A stretch of DNA of 36,943 nucleotides from an uncultured Duodenibacillus sp. (GTDB taxonomy: Bacteria > Pseudomonadota > Gammaproteobacteria > Burkholderiales > Burkholderiaceae_F), in contig CALXKM010000006.1 of NCBI GenBank assembly GCA_944388865.1, positions 1 through 36,943 of the forward strand. Reading direction: 5' to 3'. The position numbers were made by a program, and so were the translations under genes. This document shows, piece after piece, positions 9,177-17,422 of the stretch. The first letter of the stretch is position 1; each line of letters starts with the position of its first letter. The notes below the pieces were generated by a model. The model was given only the letters and a program-made list of their open reading frames with translations. It searched no databases and was not told the DNA's origin.

Positions 9177-9220
9177 CCAACTGAACAATTTCACCAAATT
9201 CCGGAAAATTGTTCAGTTGG
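9177..9220. repeat. 15-bp perfect inverted repeat, left boundary of the ATPase cassette
   Basis: CCAACTGAACAATTT (9177-9191) and its exact reverse complement (9206-9220) surround 14 bases. A further single TGAACAATTT copy lies at 9297-9306. The same sequence returns upstream of the ATPase at about 10745-10758, so matching arms bound a segment of about 1.58 kb. The rest of 9221-9408 shows no gene. Confidence 0.8.
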
Positions 9221-9408
9221 CTCGCTTGAGGCTTCTCTTGCGTTGATGCAGATCGAACTGTCGATGTGCGAAGCAAGGCATGCGGCACGCAAAAGGTGAA
9301 CAATTTCTGCCCAATGGACATCAGATTGCGTCAGGAACAACAACCTGCTCGCTCAGTCAGCAGGTCCCCAAAGCAAGAAAAAAAGGATGCCCAATTGACG
9401 GAATTTTC

Positions 9409-9444
9409 ACGAAAAAAAGGTCAATTGGTTGACCTTTTTTTCGT
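9409..9444. terminator. Bidirectional terminator 3' of the ATPase gene
   Basis: A long stem with a TTGG loop: ACG, seven A and GGTCAA pair with TTGACC and eight T. It has A and T runs on both sides, so it can work in either direction. It lies just past the end of the minus-strand ATPase. Confidence 0.8.
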
Positions 9445-9485
9445 CTAGCCTCAAGCGCGGCTAATGGTTTCGCTTGCGCAACGGC

Positions 9486-10670
9486 CTACAAAAAATCATC
9501 CATCAGGAGAAAATCTTTGAGCCTGATGTGCCGCACGGTGCTTGTGGAATAGTCAACATCGTCGTTGGTGATCAGAATTTTGGCGCGCGACTGATCCAGT
9601 CTGTTGAAAAGAGCAAATTCCCGGTCGTATGCTTTTTCGTCAGCGACGCTGTAGGCAACTTGAATCAGGTATTGGCGATTGGGTTTTTCAGCTAAAAAAT
9701 CGATCTCCAAGTCGTCTTTTCTAAAGACGGAAAGCTCATAGCCTCGGTAAAGAAGTTCGTTGAAAACAACATTTTCAAGATTGTGCGTTATATCCCAGCG
9801 GCCATTTGTCTGACGAATGCTGTTGAGTCCGACATCGGCGTTGTAGATTTTCTGGGTGTACTTCAGCTCTCGCTTGGCTTTTGTTGAAAACAGGCGCACC
9901 GTCGAAACTACGTAAGCCTCTTCGAGATAGTCAACGTACTTGAGAATGGTGTTGATCGAGCAGTCAAGTCCTTCGCTTTTTAGCGCTCTCAGCACGGCCC
10001 GCGCGCTGAAAACTCGAGCGTTTGACAGCAAAAGAAAGTTGACCAGTCGCCGAAAGATCGCTGTCTTTTTGATGCTGTATCTGCTTAAGATGTCGTTGAT
10101 GACGATGGTCTCGTCAAGGTCATTGAGATAGGCGAGCACGGCATCTTTGGAATTGAGCTCCAAAATCTGCGGAAAGCCGCCGAAAATCAAATATTCGCCG
10201 AGGCTATACGAACGCCCGAGCTCTGCGGCGTATTCCGTGAGCTCTTTGTATACGAACGGCCGAACTTGAAAGGCGACATAGCGACCTGACAATTCCTTGG
10301 CAAATTCGCTTGAGAGCAGCTTTGAGTTGCTGCCCGTAATGAAAAGAGAAACATTTTCAAGGCGCAGCGACCGGCAGGCGAGGTGCCATTGATCAACCAT
10401 TTGAACCTCGTCAAGAAAGACAAAGAGCTTGTCTTTGCCGGTGTGCTTTTGTACTTCCGCAACAAGATCGTCGGCCTTGGCAATTCTTGAGGAAACATCG
10501 CGCCGCTCAAAGTTAAGCTTAAGCGTGCGTCGTCCTTGGCTTTTGAGCTCCTCTTCGATCTGATCCATGAGCACGGATTTGCCGCAGCGGCGAATGCCGG
10601 TGATGATCTTGATGAGGTTGGATTCAAAGAAAGGTCTGATTTTCGAGATGTAGTGCTCTCTGGCAATCAT
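9486..10670 (-). CDS. AAA_14/DUF4143 family ATPase
   Basis: A 394-residue ATP-binding protein of the AAA_14 plus DUF4143 architecture, whose cellular role is not established. Walker A is GIRRCGKS at 25-32, Walker B is LFVFLDEVQ at 82-90, and LFITGSNSKLL at 109-119 is the sensor-like strand. The DUF4143 half follows from about residue 200. The C-terminus has EIDFLAEK then YLIQVAYS, the place of a PD-(D/E)xK-like core, with QVA instead of ExK. The start used is the ATG giving MIAREHYISKIRPF, the usual start of this clade; an in-frame TTG 19 codons upstream lies inside a palindrome and is unlikely. It stands alone and is bounded by TGAACAATTT inverted repeats. Confidence 0.88.
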   Translation of the reverse strand: MIAREHYISKIRPFFESNLIKIITGIRRCGKSVLMDQIEEELKSQGRRTLKLNFERRDVSSRIAKADDLVAEVQKHTGKDKLFVFLDEVQMVDQWHLACRSLRLENVSLFITGSNSKLLSSEFAKELSGRYVAFQVRPFVYKELTEYAAELGRSYSLGEYLIFGGFPQILELNSKDAVLAYLNDLDETIVINDILSRYSIKKTAIFRRLVNFLLLSNARVFSARAVLRALKSEGLDCSINTILKYVDYLEEAYVVSTVRLFSTKAKRELKYTQKIYNADVGLNSIRQTNGRWDITHNLENVVFNELLYRGYELSVFRKDDLEIDFLAEKPNRQYLIQVAYSVADEKAYDREFALFNRLDQSRAKILITNDDVDYSTSTVRHIRLKDFLLMDDFL

Positions 10671-10679
10671 GGCATCAAA

Positions 10680-10758
10680 CTGAACAGTTTTTCTGAAAAG
10701 ATGAAAATCTTTCACTGTAGTGAACAATTTTACTAAACCTAGAAAAATTGTTCAGTTG
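10680..10758 (-). promoter_or_regulatory. Operator-like repeat cluster upstream of the DUF4143 ATPase
   Basis: Three related arms lie within 80 bases of the ATPase start: ACTGAACAGTTTTT near 10679-10692, TGAACAATTTT at 10721-10731 and its inverse AAAATTGTTCA at 10744-10754. They overlap a second palindrome, TTCACT-GT-AGTGAA (10711-10724). Such stacked dyads next to a start site suggest binding by a dimeric or oligomeric protein, possibly the ATPase itself. Confidence 0.6.
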
Positions 10759-10791
10759 AGCTTGGGGGAGCACTTTTTGTGCACAGCAAAT

Positions 10792-10824
10792 GGGCATCTG
10801 AAGCTTTTCTGCTTTCAGATGCCC
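10792..10824. terminator. Hairpin 3' of the FMN/FAD reductase gene
   Basis: GGGCATCTGA and TCAGATGCCC form a 10-bp stem, extended by AGC/GCT across a small bulge. On the minus strand it follows the reductase gene, but it has no U run. Confidence 0.4.
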
Positions 10825-10870
10825 GATTCTGCACAGAAAAAGAATCTGAACGAAATCTTCCTTTGAGGAC

Positions 10871-12664
10871 TTATTTTCGATTCAGTTCCTTGACGATGAC
10901 GTCGCTGACAGCCTTGCCGGACGTGATGCCCCAGCCGACATTAGCCCCGGGCGAGGAGTCATCTCCATGAACGGCGTTGGCGATTTCGCCGGCTGCATAG
11001 AGATTGGGAATCGGCTGACCATCTTTGCCCAGAACGTGCAGCGATGTGTCGACGACGACGGACCCCATTGTCGTAGCAAATCTCGGCTTTTGCTCAACAA
11101 GGTAGTAGGGACCTTGCGGGGAGATCTGCTTTTTCATGAACTTCACCGGGCGCCCAAAGTCTTCATCCCTGCCGTTTTTCACAAAACCGTTGTAGCGGGC
11201 AATGGTTTGCTTGAGTCCGTTGGCATCTACGCCTGCTGCGGCAGCAGCCTCTTCAATCGTTTTGCCGTGAGCAAAGACGGGAGCCATTTTTCCGTTGTTT
11301 TTAAGCCAGCGATCGACTTCCGTGTCCGAGATGCCGTTGTTGCCGATGATCTTTCGGAAAGCAGCAAAGCTCGGCTCATCCATGAGAAGGTAGAGCGTCG
11401 ATTTTTTCTGCTTGAGCAGCGTAGCGAGAATATCCTTTCCTGCTCCTTTTTCATTGGTCACGCGCTTTCCTGAGGCATCAACCAGAATACCGGAGTTGTC
11501 GTAGGCGGCGTTGTTTCCCTGAAGAGTTGACTTGGCGATGCCCGGAGAGCTCTCAATGCCTTGCGGGTATATCTTGCCGTAGTCCATGAGCTGCATGGCT
11601 GCGCCGGCTTTTTGAGCCATTTGGTGACCGTCGCCGGTAGACGATACCGGACCGTAGTAGAGGGCATTTTTTAAATCGCCCTTGAGCATGTTCTTATTCC
11701 AGCCGTAGCCTCCGGTAGCCAGGAGCACGGCTTTGGAAGAAATTTTGTAGCTTGTGCCGTCTTTGGACTTCGCTTGTACGCCGACAACTTTGCCGTCTTG
11801 CATGATGAGGCCGGTAGCGCGCGTGGAGAGCTTGACGTTGGTTTTTGTCTTGGCCAGAACTTCTCGCAGCGTTTGGGCATAACGGGGACATCCGCCGACA
11901 AAAGGAATGACGCGAGGCGTCTTGTGTTCAGCGCGATAGGCAAAGCCGGCCTTCATGTCGAGCTCAACGCCTTGTTTGACAGCCCAGTCAATGCTCTTGC
12001 CGACATTGAGCGCATAAAAGGTCAGGCCCGAGAGGTCGTTGAGCTGGTGGCCGTTGGCCAACAGGTCATAGGCCATCTTGGAAGGCGTGTCAGAGTTTTC
12101 CCCGAGCTGCTTTTGCGCCTGCGAGCCCTGCGTGACGACAATGCCGCCGCAAATGGCTGAAGCACCGCCTAGAAATTCCATTTTTTCGAGCAAGATGACG
12201 TTGAGTCCCAGCTGGGCAGCATTGATTGCGCCGATCATGCCGGCAGCGCCGCCGCCGATGACGACCAGATCGGTGGAAAGATTTTCCGTTTTATTGATCT
12301 GCGGATGCTTGTACGGAGCAAGCAGCTTGTCAATGTCTCCGCCGGCTTGCTTGATGCAGTCGCCGACAGCGCTCAAAATTGCCACGCTCGAGACCGTAGC
12401 GCCGGATACCATGTCAACGCCAAGCGACTGAGCTTTGACAACGCGCTCGGGCAGGTTTCTAACCGCTGTCTGGCCGACTCCGACGGTTTCAGCGTTTTTT
12501 CCGATTTGGATGGACTCGATGCGGTCTTTTGAGAATGTCACGGAGACGGGAACAGGACCATTTTGTCCCGGATAGGATGCCTGATAAGTACCGGGCTCGT
12601 AACCCATGGCTGCGGAAGCCGCAAGTGCAAGGACTGCGGGCAGCATCAAGTGCGAAGCTCTCAT
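10871..12664 (-). CDS. Secreted FMN-binding / FAD-binding reductase
   Basis: A 597-residue two-domain flavoprotein resembling urocanate-reductase-type enzymes. A Sec signal covers about residues 1-21. The FMN_bind domain follows, with SGATVSS at 87-93; Thr90 is the expected site of covalent FMN. The FAD domain begins near 131 with VVIGGGAAG. The domain order implies electrons pass from FMN to FAD to a periplasmic substrate. The two hallmark fumarate-site motifs are altered: the HH-TMGG position reads FATTMGS, and the NRxGG position reads HGDDSSPGANVGWG. Fumarate is thus an unlikely substrate. GAGGAG precedes the start. It is probably transcribed alone. Confidence 0.9.
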   Translation of the reverse strand: MRASHLMLPAVLALAASAAMGYEPGTYQASYPGQNGPVPVSVTFSKDRIESIQIGKNAETVGVGQTAVRNLPERVVKAQSLGVDMVSGATVSSVAILSAVGDCIKQAGGDIDKLLAPYKHPQINKTENLSTDLVVIGGGAAGMIGAINAAQLGLNVILLEKMEFLGGASAICGGIVVTQGSQAQKQLGENSDTPSKMAYDLLANGHQLNDLSGLTFYALNVGKSIDWAVKQGVELDMKAGFAYRAEHKTPRVIPFVGGCPRYAQTLREVLAKTKTNVKLSTRATGLIMQDGKVVGVQAKSKDGTSYKISSKAVLLATGGYGWNKNMLKGDLKNALYYGPVSSTGDGHQMAQKAGAAMQLMDYGKIYPQGIESSPGIAKSTLQGNNAAYDNSGILVDASGKRVTNEKGAGKDILATLLKQKKSTLYLLMDEPSFAAFRKIIGNNGISDTEVDRWLKNNGKMAPVFAHGKTIEEAAAAAGVDANGLKQTIARYNGFVKNGRDEDFGRPVKFMKKQISPQGPYYLVEQKPRFATTMGSVVVDTSLHVLGKDGQPIPNLYAAGEIANAVHGDDSSPGANVGWGITSGKAVSDVIVKELNRK

Positions 12665-12997
12665 AGGTTTGAACTCCTCTAAAACGAAAGGATCGATCAG
12701 TTAAGCGAGCAAATCGAGATGGCGGCGGAAACGATGTTGTTTTCCAAGAGCTGGAAAAAGGCGAAGATCGGCTTCGCCGTGCAACAACGTAGTACCTCCT
12801 TGCTCAATGCTCTATCCTATCCTATTTTTTTCGGCATGCGTCCGGAGGGCACAAAATGGTGTTCTTCGGGAAGACAAGCCGCAAAAAAAATGCTCCAGCG
12901 TAGCGCGCAACCGCAAATGCTCGAGCTCATGAATGAATTTTGGGCTTTGAGCTGATCTGCGGCTGCACTACGAGCCGCAAAGAGCCTATGGAAGGCC
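12665..12997. other. Intergenic region between reductase and lipoprotein genes
   Basis: I see no convincing gene in this 333-base stretch. It holds the Shine-Dalgarno of the reductase near 12672-12677. A perfect 6-bp hairpin GCGGCT/AGCCGC (12959-12978), just past the lipoprotein stop, may act as its terminator although a T run is lacking. Confidence 0.4.
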
Positions 12998-13351
12998 TCA
13001 GCGGCCGCCGCCGGAATGATCTTCAAAAGGCTGCGCGGGCGCAGGAAGGTACGTCACGCACCGAAAGACGAGCTTGGAGTCGATGCCGCCTTCTTTTCTG
13101 AAGTTGTTGGTGCCTTCCAGAGGCTGCGAACCCTTTGCCTGCTTGCGGCAGAATTCCACGGCCTGCTCAGCGGCATATTCACGTGCGCGATAAAGCCTTG
13201 TTTCGTAGGGAAGGTAGCCGGTATAGAGCCAGAGGTTGGCGTCAATGGGCTTGATCGACTCTTCGCGCTTATCGAAATCGGCTGCGCAGCCGACAAGTGC
13301 CGAGACCGCTGCAGCGGCTGCGGCGAAGGCAATGATTCTGCTGATCTTCAT
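12998..13351 (-). CDS. Small putative lipoprotein
   Basis: A 117-residue protein with a lipoprotein signal: MKISRII, an alanine-rich hydrophobic core and the lipobox LVGC, so it should be lipid-anchored after cleavage before that cysteine. The mature part is polar with several aromatic residues and three further cysteines. I do not recognise the family. The reading frame is open for 54 more codons upstream, but only the start at 13351 places the signal at the N-terminus. Its neighbour on the far side is the DUF4143-like gene; no operon is evident. Confidence 0.75.
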   Translation of the reverse strand: MKISRIIAFAAAAAAVSALVGCAADFDKREESIKPIDANLWLYTGYLPYETRLYRAREYAAEQAVEFCRKQAKGSQPLEGTNNFRKEGGIDSKLVFRCVTYLPAPAQPFEDHSGGGR

Positions 13352-13528
13352 TTTTTTGGTGTCAACTTGGGCTGCTAATGAAAGCGGGCCGCATCCAATG
13401 AATAAAGGAGCCTTCGAGCAAAAGAGCAGCATTGGATCTGAAGGAGGTGATGAAGAAGGCTCAAAGAGCCGATGATCCGCAACTACCCAGCTCGAAGGCT
13501 TCCCGATGAGCATTGTATCGGAAAAGGC

Positions 13529-14740
13529 TCAGGCGCAGAGCGTTTCCGTGCGCAAGACGCTTGAATCGGAATAATCCCAGAAGAGAACCTGCGCCTGAGG
13601 CGAGACGATTGCTGCCTTTGCCAGAGATTTAAGCGACTTTGCCGCATGCAGCCGCTCCTTTTCATCGCGCACGAGAAAAAAAGCTGTTTTAAGGCCCTCA
13701 TTTTCGACCACGATCGGCGCCGTGATGCCGTTGGTGTCGACAAAATGCAGAAACCTCGCGCGCGGCAGCGCATCCTTGAGCGCCAAATACAAAGCGTTTT
13801 CAACGAGGGCGGCGGCAAAGTCTTCGGTTGGGTGAAGCATTGAATCAGCTAGCCACAGCGCTAGTCCCGGCGTCGTCCAGTAGAGCTTGGGCCGCAGCTT
13901 TGCGCGCCGCGGGGCAGGGGCTCTCAGGGGTTCGATGAGTTCGCACAGACCAATTGACTCGAGGTGCTTGGTCCAGTCGCGTGCCGTCGGCGCGGAAATT
14001 GAAGCCGCCTCGCCCGTCTTTGCCCAATTGAGTCCTTTTGAGGTTTGTCTTGCCAGAGCCTTCATATAGGAAAAAAAGCTCGAGCGGTCTCTAAGGCGAA
14101 GAGTTGGCGCAAGATCCTCAAACCATAGCTGCCTGAAGAAGTTTGTCCAAGCCTGTGCGGAAAATCGTTGTGATTGACTGCTTGTGCTGCCTGGCCCCGC
14201 GCCGTAGATGTCGGCAATCGACCGAACGGCACTGCCTTCATCGGCACAGGGATGAGCAAAGGCGAGCTCGCGCAAAACGAGGCCTGAGGCAGGATTTAAA
14301 GACGTGTTGGCTGCCGATCTTTGCGTTTCAATGTGTGCGGCAAGAGCGCGAAGGCCGGCGCCTTCATGAACCTCAACGGAGATTGACTGGGCTTTGGCGG
14401 CGTCGATCGTCTCAAGGAGCTTGCGTCGAGAAAAGCGCCCGCGTAAGCATAGATGCGCTTGGGGCTCAGCGTGCAGAAAGTCGAGCGCCTGCTCGAAAAA
14501 AGAGGGCGCCAGATGCACGTCGGCAATAACGAAGTCGCCTGCGTACTGATGCAGAAAGTCCTGCGGAGCGGCCTCGAAAAAACGCCAGGCGCGAATGTCT
14601 GAGAGCTCAACAGTCATTCGCGAGCTGTCTGCGACAGCATCTTGCAAAGGGCGGGCTTGATCAGCCCCTGCTTCAAGCGCTTCGATGACAAGGCGCGAAG
14701 AGGTGCTTTGCGGTGTATGTGAAAACGTGCTCTCAGTCAT
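13529..14740 (-). CDS. DUF4143-like protein with lost ATPase motifs
   Basis: A 403-residue protein that I read as a divergent AAA_14/DUF4143 relative. There is no Walker A anywhere. The Walker B position reads FVIADVHLAP (70-79), where active relatives have an IIDEIQxxP pattern, so the catalytic Asp-Glu are gone. HLCLRGRFSRRKLL (96-109) occupies the sensor strand. From about 197 to 300 the DUF4143 pattern is recognisable: FFRQLWFEDLAP, a winged-helix-like SISAPTARDWTKHLESIGL, and RPKLYWTTPGLALWL. The C-terminal nuclease-like core is also degenerate. The gene is intact and shares the base composition of core genes, so it may be domesticated rather than decaying. Function unknown. Confidence 0.6.
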   Translation of the reverse strand: MTESTFSHTPQSTSSRLVIEALEAGADQARPLQDAVADSSRMTVELSDIRAWRFFEAAPQDFLHQYAGDFVIADVHLAPSFFEQALDFLHAEPQAHLCLRGRFSRRKLLETIDAAKAQSISVEVHEGAGLRALAAHIETQRSAANTSLNPASGLVLRELAFAHPCADEGSAVRSIADIYGAGPGSTSSQSQRFSAQAWTNFFRQLWFEDLAPTLRLRDRSSFFSYMKALARQTSKGLNWAKTGEAASISAPTARDWTKHLESIGLCELIEPLRAPAPRRAKLRPKLYWTTPGLALWLADSMLHPTEDFAAALVENALYLALKDALPRARFLHFVDTNGITAPIVVENEGLKTAFFLVRDEKERLHAAKSLKSLAKAAIVSPQAQVLFWDYSDSSVLRTETLCA

Positions 14741-14845
14741 AGGTTGTGAAACAAATGATGTTTCTCGATCAGTCTGGTCTTTTGCCGAGCGCTCAGAAAT
14801 TGAAGGAAAAACGCGGCCAGTCGAAAGCAGCTGCGCTGTCAGCCT

Positions 14846-17224
14846 TTAAGGGACGCTCCAACTTTCTCTCTGAGCCAAGAAGTCGTGCGCGCGGCGCAGA
14901 TAAAGCCAGTAGGCCAAAAGACCGTAGCCGGCAGCAAGGATACCTAAATGCAGCGCATCAGGCCAGACCGAGGCAAGGGAAGCGGCATTTTGCGCCGCCG
15001 CCACGAGCCCGTTGATGCCGGGCGTCGTCGGAATGAAAAGGCGCACGACTTGAGCGGGCCACGCAAAGTCAAAGGCCGGGAACACGGCTCCTGACAAAAA
15101 GACCGAAGGAGCGGAGATCACCACAAGCATCTGCGCGCTGTAGGCGTTGGAATTCATCGCAAAGACCGCAGCCAGCCCAAACGAGACGACCGCTGCGATG
15201 AAAAGCGCCATCAGCACAAGCGTTGCCAGCGGGTTTTGCATTGAGCTGAAGTCAAAGAAGACGAAGTCAATGCCCATGGCGTAACCGATCCAGAGCATGC
15301 CGAAGATCCAAAAGGCCCCATAAAGCGCCCAGAAATTGCGGCGCCTCTTGAAAATGGCGCGCATCAAGCCTCCTGCGGGGTTCTCGGCGAGCCAGCCGCC
15401 GACAGCCATCGTGATGCCCATTAAAAGCACGGCCTGCAGAATCACAGGGGTCACCACGGGCACGATGTAGCCCGCGTAGCCAGAAAGCACGTTGAATAGG
15501 TTCTGGTCAACGAGCGCAACGGGCGCCGTCTTTAGTTTGGCAAGCGTCTCGCTCGGGGCGCCCGCGCGCAGCATGTTGGCTGCGGCTGTCTGCATCGTTT
15601 GCTCAGCGGCAATCGACATCACAGCTGCCGATACCGCGCGGCTTTTAACCGGAAAGGCGCCGTTGGTTGTGACTCTCAGAGCCGTGTGTTTGCCCGCAAG
15701 CAGATGGGCTTCGTAATTTTCCGGAATGGTGATCACGGCGCTGACGACCTCTCTTTGGTAGAGATCTTTGGCCTGAGCCGGATCGGCAGTTGCCGAGATG
15801 ATGTTTAAGGCTGCGGCAGAGTCAAGCTTTCGCAGCATGTCTCGGGAGCTTGCCGTGCGGTCAAGGTCAACGACTGCCGCATCAATCGAAGTAATCGACT
15901 GATTGGCGTAGGGCCAAGCGTAAAAGACAAGATAAAAGGCCGTGGCAAAAAGAAAGATGGCAAAGGTGTCGCGCGAAAACGCTCCTTTGACGAGCACGCG
16001 CAATCCCGTTTCAAAGGCCGATTGCGGCTCGTGCATATCGCGTTTATTGGGGTGCATCTCGGCTTTGGCAAGACGCGAAGCTCTCCAGGGCAGCAGCGTG
16101 AGTCCCACGGCCAAAGGCACGACGGTAAAGGCCGAGAGCATGGCAAGAAGATAGAGCGTGTGCTCAAGGCCGCTTGCGAGCACCCATTGCGAAGACTGAA
16201 GCCGCAAAAACCAAGTGAGGGGAAAGATGCTGCTGAAGATTTGCGCCGAAGCGTCCATCGAGTCGATGGGGTAGGAAAAGCCTGTGAAGGGAAACGTGGG
16301 CGCAATCCAGCAGATGGCGGCCGACATGGCAAGAATCCAGCTTGGCGACAAGACCGTAAACATGAGCGCCGATGCAAACATGGCGCTCATTAAAAGAACG
16401 GCGCCCGTGCACCAGACCAATAGACTTCCTGCCGGCGCCCAGCCGCACCAGCCTGCAAACCAGCTCACGTAGGCTGCGGCATAAACGGCATAAAGGCACC
16501 ACCAGGGAAACATGCGCCCGAGCATGACGGCGCGCACCGAGCGAGAACTTGTCAGCAGGCGTCTTGTCGTTCGCCGCCGCATGTCGCGGCTCACGACCCC
16601 CACGGCCGTGAGAATGGCTGCAAGCGCCATGACGCCTGGCACGAGAGTGGCCGTCAGGTATCCTTCGAAGTTGATTGCCGGGTTGCCGGCGGCAAAGATG
16701 TCGGCGCCGACCGTCATGATCCGATAGGAGCTGCCGTGAAAGCCGCCTCCGGTGGCTGCGGCTGCATCAAGGAGCTTTTGCGAGGAAATCTGCATGAGCG
16801 CCGTTTTGAGGTCGCTTTCGATCGTGACCGCTATGGCGTAATAGCTCTTGTTGAAATACAGTTCAAGCGCCGAGTCTGAACGCGAGCCAGCACTTTTTTG
16901 CGCCCAGTTTTGCGGCACCACCAGCATGGCGTAGACCTCGGCCGTTGAGAGCGCCTCGCGTGCGGCCTGCGGGGAGTCGAAGTTTTTAAAGGCAATCGAG
17001 GGAATGGCTTCGAGCGTCTGAATGAGCTCTCGGCTCTCGGGCGAATTGTCGTTGTCAACGAGCGCCACAGGAAGCGAGCGCATGAGGCCTGCGGCAAAAA
17101 TCGCAGCAAGCATTACCCACCAGAAAAGAGGCGCGACGACGCCCGAGAGAAAAAGCCCCGGGCGGCTTGCCGCATGTCTGATTTCGTGCGCGGCCGAGCC
17201 AATGAATTCTTCAAAGATCGTCAT
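14846..17224 (-). CDS. Fused ABC-2 type permease
   Basis: A 792-residue inner-membrane protein made of two ABC-2 permease units in tandem. Each half starts with a membrane segment, then a periplasmic domain with a matching pattern (VALVDNDNSPESRELIQTLE in the first half, AAVVDLDRTASSRDMLRKL in the second), then a cluster of membrane helices. This resembles YhhJ/YbhR-type permeases of drug exporters joined head to tail. With the upstream hlyD- and tolC-like genes it should form an export path across both membranes. No ATP-binding partner lies in the window, and the protein has no Walker motifs. AGGA precedes the ATG. A 198-base gap after hlyD contains AT-rich -10-like sequence, so it may have its own promoter. 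Confidence 0.85.
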   Translation of the reverse strand: MTIFEEFIGSAAHEIRHAASRPGLFLSGVVAPLFWWVMLAAIFAAGLMRSLPVALVDNDNSPESRELIQTLEAIPSIAFKNFDSPQAAREALSTAEVYAMLVVPQNWAQKSAGSRSDSALELYFNKSYYAIAVTIESDLKTALMQISSQKLLDAAAATGGGFHGSSYRIMTVGADIFAAGNPAINFEGYLTATLVPGVMALAAILTAVGVVSRDMRRRTTRRLLTSSRSVRAVMLGRMFPWWCLYAVYAAAYVSWFAGWCGWAPAGSLLVWCTGAVLLMSAMFASALMFTVLSPSWILAMSAAICWIAPTFPFTGFSYPIDSMDASAQIFSSIFPLTWFLRLQSSQWVLASGLEHTLYLLAMLSAFTVVPLAVGLTLLPWRASRLAKAEMHPNKRDMHEPQSAFETGLRVLVKGAFSRDTFAIFLFATAFYLVFYAWPYANQSITSIDAAVVDLDRTASSRDMLRKLDSAAALNIISATADPAQAKDLYQREVVSAVITIPENYEAHLLAGKHTALRVTTNGAFPVKSRAVSAAVMSIAAEQTMQTAAANMLRAGAPSETLAKLKTAPVALVDQNLFNVLSGYAGYIVPVVTPVILQAVLLMGITMAVGGWLAENPAGGLMRAIFKRRRNFWALYGAFWIFGMLWIGYAMGIDFVFFDFSSMQNPLATLVLMALFIAAVVSFGLAAVFAMNSNAYSAQMLVVISAPSVFLSGAVFPAFDFAWPAQVVRLFIPTTPGINGLVAAAQNAASLASVWPDALHLGILAAGYGLLAYWLYLRRAHDFLAQRESWSVP

Positions 17225-17422
17225 GGCGCAAATCCTGGTGGGTAGAAAACCCCGCTGAGCCTCAAAGCGCGTCTCCTGCCGGGGAGTTGTCTTGCAGGCG
17301 GATGCGCCTTGAGGTTTGTTCGTTTTAGAAAACGTCTATCAAATCGGCCTTTATATAAACCTTTAAAGAGAACATAAAGACCGAATTTTTTTACAATCTA
17401 TCAAGCTTCTGGAATTTTTGGC

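Noticed and set aside
7909-9321. 470-codon open frame on the minus strand
   Set aside because: It lies antisense to fabF, has low-complexity His/Arg/Ala composition and no family motif.
10671-10727. TTG start 19 codons upstream for the 9.5-kb ATPase
   Set aside because: It falls inside the operator-like palindromes, and the family start motif begins at the downstream ATG.
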